A DNA stretch of 64,000 nt from Brachionus manjavacas (lineage: Eukaryota; Rotifera; Eurotatoria; Ploima; Brachionidae). The translations under genes were made by a program, and so were the position numbers. Below the pieces are notes generated by a model that was not told the origin of the DNA, ran no database searches, and worked only from the letters and a program-made list of their open reading frames with translations. Of this stretch, positions 58,480 through 64,000 are shown one piece after another. How positions within the stretch are numbered: position 1 is the first letter of the stretch; the number at the start of each line of letters is the position of its first letter. Location of the stretch: NCBI GenBank assembly GCA_019054805.1, contig JAHQIY010000010.1, positions 3,021,501 to 3,085,500 of the forward strand. The letters run 5' to 3'.

Positions 58480-59880
58480 TTATTAATTTTCATAAACGAC
58501 TTGTCCGAATCTTTAAAAAATGAAACAAAAGTCTATGCTGATGATATGAAAAAATCATAAAAGCGGTTAACCATTGGACCTCTTATTGAATATGGAGTTG
58601 GTGTTTGGAAAGGAGACAAGAAGGAATTAGAAAAAGCACAACGTAGAGCTAAGAAAATTGATTCCATTATTGAAGAATCTTGAATATGAAGAAGAATTGA
58701 ACAAATAAAAACTCGAATTATGGAAAGAATAACGTAATGATTGATTATTTTAAGCGTGATCAAAATAGAATAGCTCAGCGTAGATCTTCAAACAATGGTG
58801 AAAAAGATTTGGGAGTGATTGTTTCTAGTGATTTAAAATGGCAAAATCAAGTGAATTTATCAGTAAACAAAGCTAATAAAGCCCTTGGTATCTTAAGAAA
58901 TGATTTCTCTAGACTTAGTAAAAATGCATTCAAGCTTTTGTATCAGTCTCTTGTAAGACCTCAACTTGAATATGCGATTTGTGTTTGGAGCCCAGTTCAA
59001 AAACGTGACATGTTGGAAAAAGTACAAGAAAGGGCTACAAAATTGGTTGATGACTTTCACAGCGTTGAATATTAAGAAAGACTCAAACAACTATCACTAG
59101 ACTTTAACACTTTAAGTAAGAGACGTGTTCGAGGTGACTTAATCCAGTTCTTTAAAATTATCCATGATTATGAGAGAGTGAATCTTGTTAATGGAATCAA
59201 TTATGCGAATAACAACCACATGATCAGGAGAAATCAGTACAGGTTAAATCGTGAATTGGCTAGAACCAGTCAGAGCAGACATACGTCTTTAATAAATCGA
59301 ATTGTACCAATATGGAATAAATTGCCTAATGAAATAGTTACAGCAAAAAGTTTGAATGGTTTCAAAGCGCAAATAGACGAATGGATGAATGAAAACTGCT
59401 AAAGCTCATTTATGGGCTAGGTACTGTGTTTCTGGATACGAGAAGAAGAAAAGGTGATTTTATTCAGACTTGGGCAAAAGTCAAAAAAAAGTCATTTTAA
59501 AGTCTTGAATTTTTTTCAAAAAAATTCATTTGACTTGACTTTAAATTTTTTTTTAATTTTTTTTTAAATACTAAAAAAAGAACAAATTAACATTAAGTGT
59601 TCGACATCGTATGACTTGACTTGACTTTGACTTAATGACTTTAGCCCAAGTCTGATTTTATTCAATTCTTCAAGATTTTTAATAGTCTAGGAACTTTTAA
59701 ATTGATAAATAGAATCAGATATGTTCAAAGAAACAATTATTTTTAAGGAGCCATGCAAAGATGGTTACAAGAGAACTTAAAAATTGTCAATCACGTTTCA
59801 ACTCTATTACACACAGGGTTGTAGATGATTGGAACTGTTTACAAATATAGCAAGCCGCTTGATACAATTTCTTTTAAGGT
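58480..59880 (+). mobile_element. CR1-like LINE pieces, rearranged and split by a MITE
   Basis: The first piece reads FINDLSESLKNETKVYADDM (RT) but jumps to GPLIEYGVGVWKGDKKELEK at 58570. A second, longer piece (58737-59402) starts earlier in the protein: KDLGVIVSSDLKWQNQVNLS, LYQSLVRPQLEYAICVWSPV, RRNQYRLNRELARTSQS and GFKAQIDEWMNENC. A third stretch resumes at 59430 (TRRRKGDFIQ), is interrupted by the MITE at 59466-59653, and goes on FFKIFNSLGTFKLINRI. So at least two copies are joined here. The 58737-59075 frame is intact. Confidence 0.75.
59466..59653. mobile_element. AAGTC-rich MITE, 188 bp, 10-bp target duplication
   Basis: Ends AGACTTGGGC and complement GCCCAAGTCT; perfect direct repeat GATTTTATTC at 59456-59465 and 59654-59663. 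Removing the element and one repeat restores the LINE reading frame (GDFIQFF), which proves insertion. The interior is AAGTCAAGTC-type repeats. The 10-bp duplication suggests a MULE-type transposase. Confidence 0.88.
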
Positions 59881-61029
59881 CTCAATCTGCCTATAAGGTA
59901 GTTCGATAGGTCTGACAGTTGTTTGAAAATTTAAATGAAAAGAAAACAAAACAGCTTTTCTGATTTAAAAATTAATGAGAAATAATAAAATTTTTATACT
60001 TACCTTAAAAGAAAAGAAAATCAATTTGATTTTAATTTGTGTCCAATCCTGTATATTTTATTTGACGACAGTTCTAGTCAAAATAATACAAAATAAATGT
60101 CTAAAATTTTAAACAAATAAATTGTTCTTAGAACTTAAAACTTAAAACTTTATGCTATTTTAAAAATTAATACTAAAAACGATTTAAATTTTTGAAAGCG
60201 ATTAAATTGGCTTATATTGCTTGGAAACAAATCAATTATCTTGTATTGTACATAATTATTATGAATTTTTTTTTAATACAATTTTTTTAAATTATTTATC
60301 TCACGCTTATTCATCTCAAATGAGCTCGTGATTAATCAAAAAAATTACAACTAGTGCTAATCAATAGATTTTAATTAATTTATATGATGAAAATTTTTAA
60401 TTTCTTAGAAGAGTATCCTTCCGTTTGGCAGCTAATTGAATAGGCAGAAGAAATTGTGAATTAGAAATTCTTTTTATCAGAAAATTAATGTAGAATATGT
60501 CTTTTAAATTTATTTCTTATTTTTCTGCATTTTTAAAATTTAAAAATTCCAAAAAAAAACAAACCTTTGATATCTTCTTTATTTTCTCACTGCCTGAGGA
60601 TGGTCAACTTAAATTTAAAATTTAATTCAAAGCTTTAAATAATGTAAAAAGCCAAAAGTCGTCATTTTTTATCTGTTTTAACTTGGATTTAATTTGTATA
60701 AATCAAAACCCTTAAAAATTTGACCAAGTTTGTCATGGTTATTAATAGTTCCCTTGTTCTAGAACATCAACATGTTCTAGCAATCCAAAAGATTTGCGGC
60801 GGTGAATTTTGGAGCAAAAAAATTAGAGCAAAGCAAAACATTTGAAAAATTAATAATTTTTAGAACAAAAATCAGAAACATTTAGTATTGTTTCTATTAA
60901 TGTTCGATCTATTCTCCAAACATAAAAATTCATTTATTTTTACGTTTTACAAATTTTGTTTAAAAAAGTTAAACAGTAATTTTTTTAAAAAATTTTCAAA
61001 ATTTTAATTCGAATTCTATTTAATAAAAT

Positions 61030-61193
61030 ATATTTTTCTATAAAAAAATAATTGTAATAGCGGATAAAGGGCAGGCGCCCATCTCCTTTTCATATATCTT
61101 TTTGAGCAAAGGCTTTGATCTAACACAGAGGCTACTGCATCGAGTTGGTCACCTTCACCGCAATTATTACCTAGTCGAAACTGGTCCCCCTAT
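61030..61193. other. GC-richer unassigned block
   Basis: About 130 bp from GCGGATAAAGGGCAGGCGCC to TCGAAACTGGTCCCC is more GC-rich than the flanks. Read on the minus strand it contains MKRRWAPALYPLLQ after SVLDQSLCSKRY, open over about 45 codons. No family recognised; perhaps a transposon or gene fragment into which the next element inserted. Confidence 0.35.
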
Positions 61194-61719
61194 GGCAATG
61201 TGAGTTTTCATACAAAAATTTCAAAACAAAATTTAAATTTTTAATAAAAATATGGCTTTTGAACTACAGATTTTACTGATATTTTTTAAAGGTAAAACAA
61301 AAAATGTTTCATTTAACAGTCCAATATGAGAAAAAATTTAAATTAAGTTTCCTAATAAATTTATTTTTTTTAATCAAATTGTATGTTAACTTAGAAATGA
61401 AAAATTAAATTTTTACAATTTTAACGATGACAGAATTTTAAAATTTAAATAAAAAAAATTTACAAAATGCAAAAAAATTCTAATCAGAATAGATCATAGA
61501 GACAAAAAACAAATAAATTTCAAAATATTAATATTTTGTTTGATCATTAATACTTCCCTGTTAATTAAATTTAATCTTTTTGTGTTGAATTTACTGAAGC
61601 ATATCTTGTTTCATGTTGCTTCATCATCAACGATAAGCTCAATTTTGTCAATTTAAATTAATGAAAAAGAATTTTATTTTTGTAATTTGGAAAGGTTTGT
61701 ATGAAATTTAACAATACCT
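61194..61719. mobile_element. hAT-like MITE, 526 bp, 8-bp target duplication
   Basis: CCCCCTAT at 61186-61193 and 61720-61727 flanks the element. The ends are GGCAATGTGAGTTTTCATAC and, on the right, the complement of AGGTATTGTTAAATTTCATA. The right half resembles 10320-10465 (GTTTCATGTTGCTTCA... and GGTTTGTATGAAATTT), so another copy lies there. No ORF. An 8-bp duplication is typical of hAT transposases. Confidence 0.7.
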
Positions 61720-61727
61720 CCCCCTAT

Positions 61728-64000
61728 TTTTATGATGAAAGAGATTTAGACATTCGCCCCGAATTGCAGAGATATTTTGAAAAATTTTTACCTTCAGTGG
61801 TTAATGAACCCTCGAGCCTCTGCTTGTATAACTAACTCACGAATCATTTGGGTTCTTATTTATATGATTTAAAACATTAATTATATTATACCTTATTCTA
61901 TTTAACATTTAGTTTTATTACTTTATTTTTAAAAATTTCATTTAAATACTATACTATTGCTAATCATGTCTTGGATACAAATTAAAGGAGTATCCTTGTT
62001 ATTATTGCCTTAAAATGCAATCTTGTTATTTTTTAATAAAAAATCAAAAACGAATTCGTAATTTTATTTATTTATTCAATTAAAGCCAATTCTGGCGATA
62101 TAATTTAAATTTTAAAAATTAAAAAATTAAATTTAAAAAATTTTTTTGGTACTTTGGTTTCGCACAAGCAAAATTCTAATTTTACATTATTTTTTTTTTA
62201 CATTAGTTATTCAAAAATTGTTTATGTTTACAATTTAATATTTACTTTTTTTTTTTCTAATTGTTCACTTTTTTCTTTCTCTATTCACTATTTTTACTTT
62301 CAAAAAGCCTTAATTAGAGAGTCCAGAAGGTTCTTTCCATTTCCATCGCCATTCCTTATCATTGAGTAAATTTTATTAACACTTAAGTTGTGGCCAGATT
62401 TAAGTGTAGCAAATTTCGTGCTAACCTGTCCAACTATTTCCCGAACTATATCTATAGTAATAATTTAAAAAATTCTAATCTACCATTTTTATAAATAAAG
62501 CTTCATTTTTTCTTTTTCAATTAAAAACCTAAAAGTATTCTTTTCATTTGAAATATTTTAAATTTAGTTAATTTAGAGATATTTCGAAATAAAAAATATT
62601 TAAAAAAATGTTGTCTTGTTTATTTTAAATTAATTGTGATTTTGAAAATTAAATTCAAATTTCATGTTAAAAACCTAAAAACTTGAAAAACTTATTTTCC
62701 GGATCTGTTAGGATCTGATGGTTCGCGGTTAAAACAAAAATAAATGACCATTTCTAGTCTAAACAAATAATAGAGAAAATAAAATTTATGGGGAATAGAA
62801 AAGAAAACAAATTATAATAAGTTTAAAAGTTTCTTCATCTTCAAAAATGTCTAATATTTTAAAAATTGTTAAATGTCTTTTTCCTCAATTTATCTTTTAC
62901 AGATTTATCATATTCGGCAAACAAATACCTCAACCATCAACTGTTTTGGAAAATATGATTCATGTGGCAGTTATGATTGAGGAATAAAAAATATTTTTTT
63001 ATTATGCTATAAATAATAAATATTATAAAACCCTAAAATTTCGTTTAATAATTACTGATATTTTGTGTTGGACTAAATTAATCTAAGCATAAAACAGTGC
63101 GTAAAATAAATACCAAATTTTATTATTTTCATTCTTTATTTTTCATTATTGCTTCTGGCTTAAAGCATCAATTTTTTGGCAAAATAAATACTTTCTGGCA
63201 GATTATATTTTTTATTTAGATGGCTTTAACTCAGGGAACCAGCAAAACCCTCGTAGGCTCTAGATACATATAAACTAATCTTTATAACAATGACGAAATT
63301 TTAGAGTCATTGATACAAAAGAAAAAAGTGAAGCGGAATCACGTCAAATATCTTTATTATTCTAATTTGTGATTATTAATATTATTTATCGAAATAAGTA
63401 ATTTAAAATACCATTGAAGAAGGAAAACTATTCCTTTTAAAGCAGAAATGTGAACTACATTTTTCCAGTTAAAAAATAATTTTTCAATGATTTATCTTTT
63501 ATTAAATTAATTTTTTTTAATTGATTTTATTTTCTGTTTATCATCAATAATCTGCTTTTAATTAATAAAGATAGCAAAAAATTTCTATTCACTAATTGCT
63601 TATTAAGCAACATGATTTTTTTACAATTTATTTTTACTATCAAAAAGTATTTGACTTAGCCTTTCAATTAAAATTCAATTATAAACTCGAATAATGTGGT
63701 ATTTAACGCTTTCTGAAATACGATTTTTTTTTAAATTTTTTAAAAATGTTTTAGATTCAAATTTGTGAATTTTTTCAAAATCTGTAAATACCAATTTATA
63801 TTATTAAATCTAAATAAATTTTTTCTGACATTTGTTTGATTAAATTAGATTTCCATCATTCTTTTAATTTCTTAAGTCATTTTTCTCAAAACACATCTTT
63901 TAATTTTCAGGTAATTTATAAAAAAAGAGTTTTTTGATTTACTCCAATATTTTGTTTTTGTTTTTTGACAATTTTTATATTTGTGAAATTTTTTTAGTAA
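61728..64000. other. AT-rich terminal stretch
   Basis: No supported gene. A TTTTACAG followed by a short open run (62904-62985) could be an exon but has no recognisable content. Confidence 0.4.

Noticed and set aside
62904-62985. Possible exon after TTTTACAG
   Set aside because: Two short frames are open but neither has a recognisable motif or a partner exon.

Overview
This is an AT-rich (roughly three-quarters or more A+T) eukaryotic window with very short spliceosomal introns (50-70 nt where no repeat has landed), GT-AG junctions, an innexin gene, and a dense load of decayed non-LTR retrotransposons and small DNA transposons. An innexin together with CR1-like LINEs, pogo, Tc1, MULE and hAT-like elements points to a small invertebrate. 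The base composition and intron size would suit a monogonont rotifer such as Brachionus, but that is inference; no rRNA or other diagnostic gene is present.

Two host genes can be spliced by hand from the sequence. (1) On the minus strand at 328-2935, five exons with matching phases encode a 420-residue protein I do not recognise. Its C-terminal quarter is a heptad repeat (NLVNQTE-like) built on a 21-bp minisatellite. Its third intron holds a 231-bp satellite array with a small DNA element inside. (2) On the minus strand at 20891-29872, three exons encode a complete 585-residue innexin (gap junction / pannexin-type channel). Its second intron has grown to about 7.2 kb by nested transposon insertions: LINEs, a pogo element, Tc1 remnants and short tails.

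Between about 3.2 and 10.1 kb lies a cluster of broken fragments of unrelated conserved genes: a spectrin-repeat protein, a KIF4-type kinesin, a calpain, acetyl-CoA carboxylase and a dynein heavy chain. All carry stops or frameshifts, and at least the calpain piece still has its intron, so it was copied or moved as DNA.

From 10.9 kb on, the rest is mobile DNA. LINE family A has a CCHC-type ORF1 and an APE endonuclease/RT ORF2, with one near-full-length dead copy at 16.0-20.0 kb. LINE family B has a PHD finger ORF and an RT with YADD. CR1-like copies end in (ATT)n or similar trinucleotide tails. The DNA elements include MULE derivatives with 9-10 bp target duplications that keep only the SWIM/AT-hook end of the transposase, a 1.04-kb TA-flanked hairpin, a pogo element coding only for its HTH domain, a hAT-like MITE, and an AAGTC-rich MITE family. 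Long stretches (for example 35.1-38.2, 56.5-58.4 and 61.8-64 kb) show nothing beyond AT-rich spacer.
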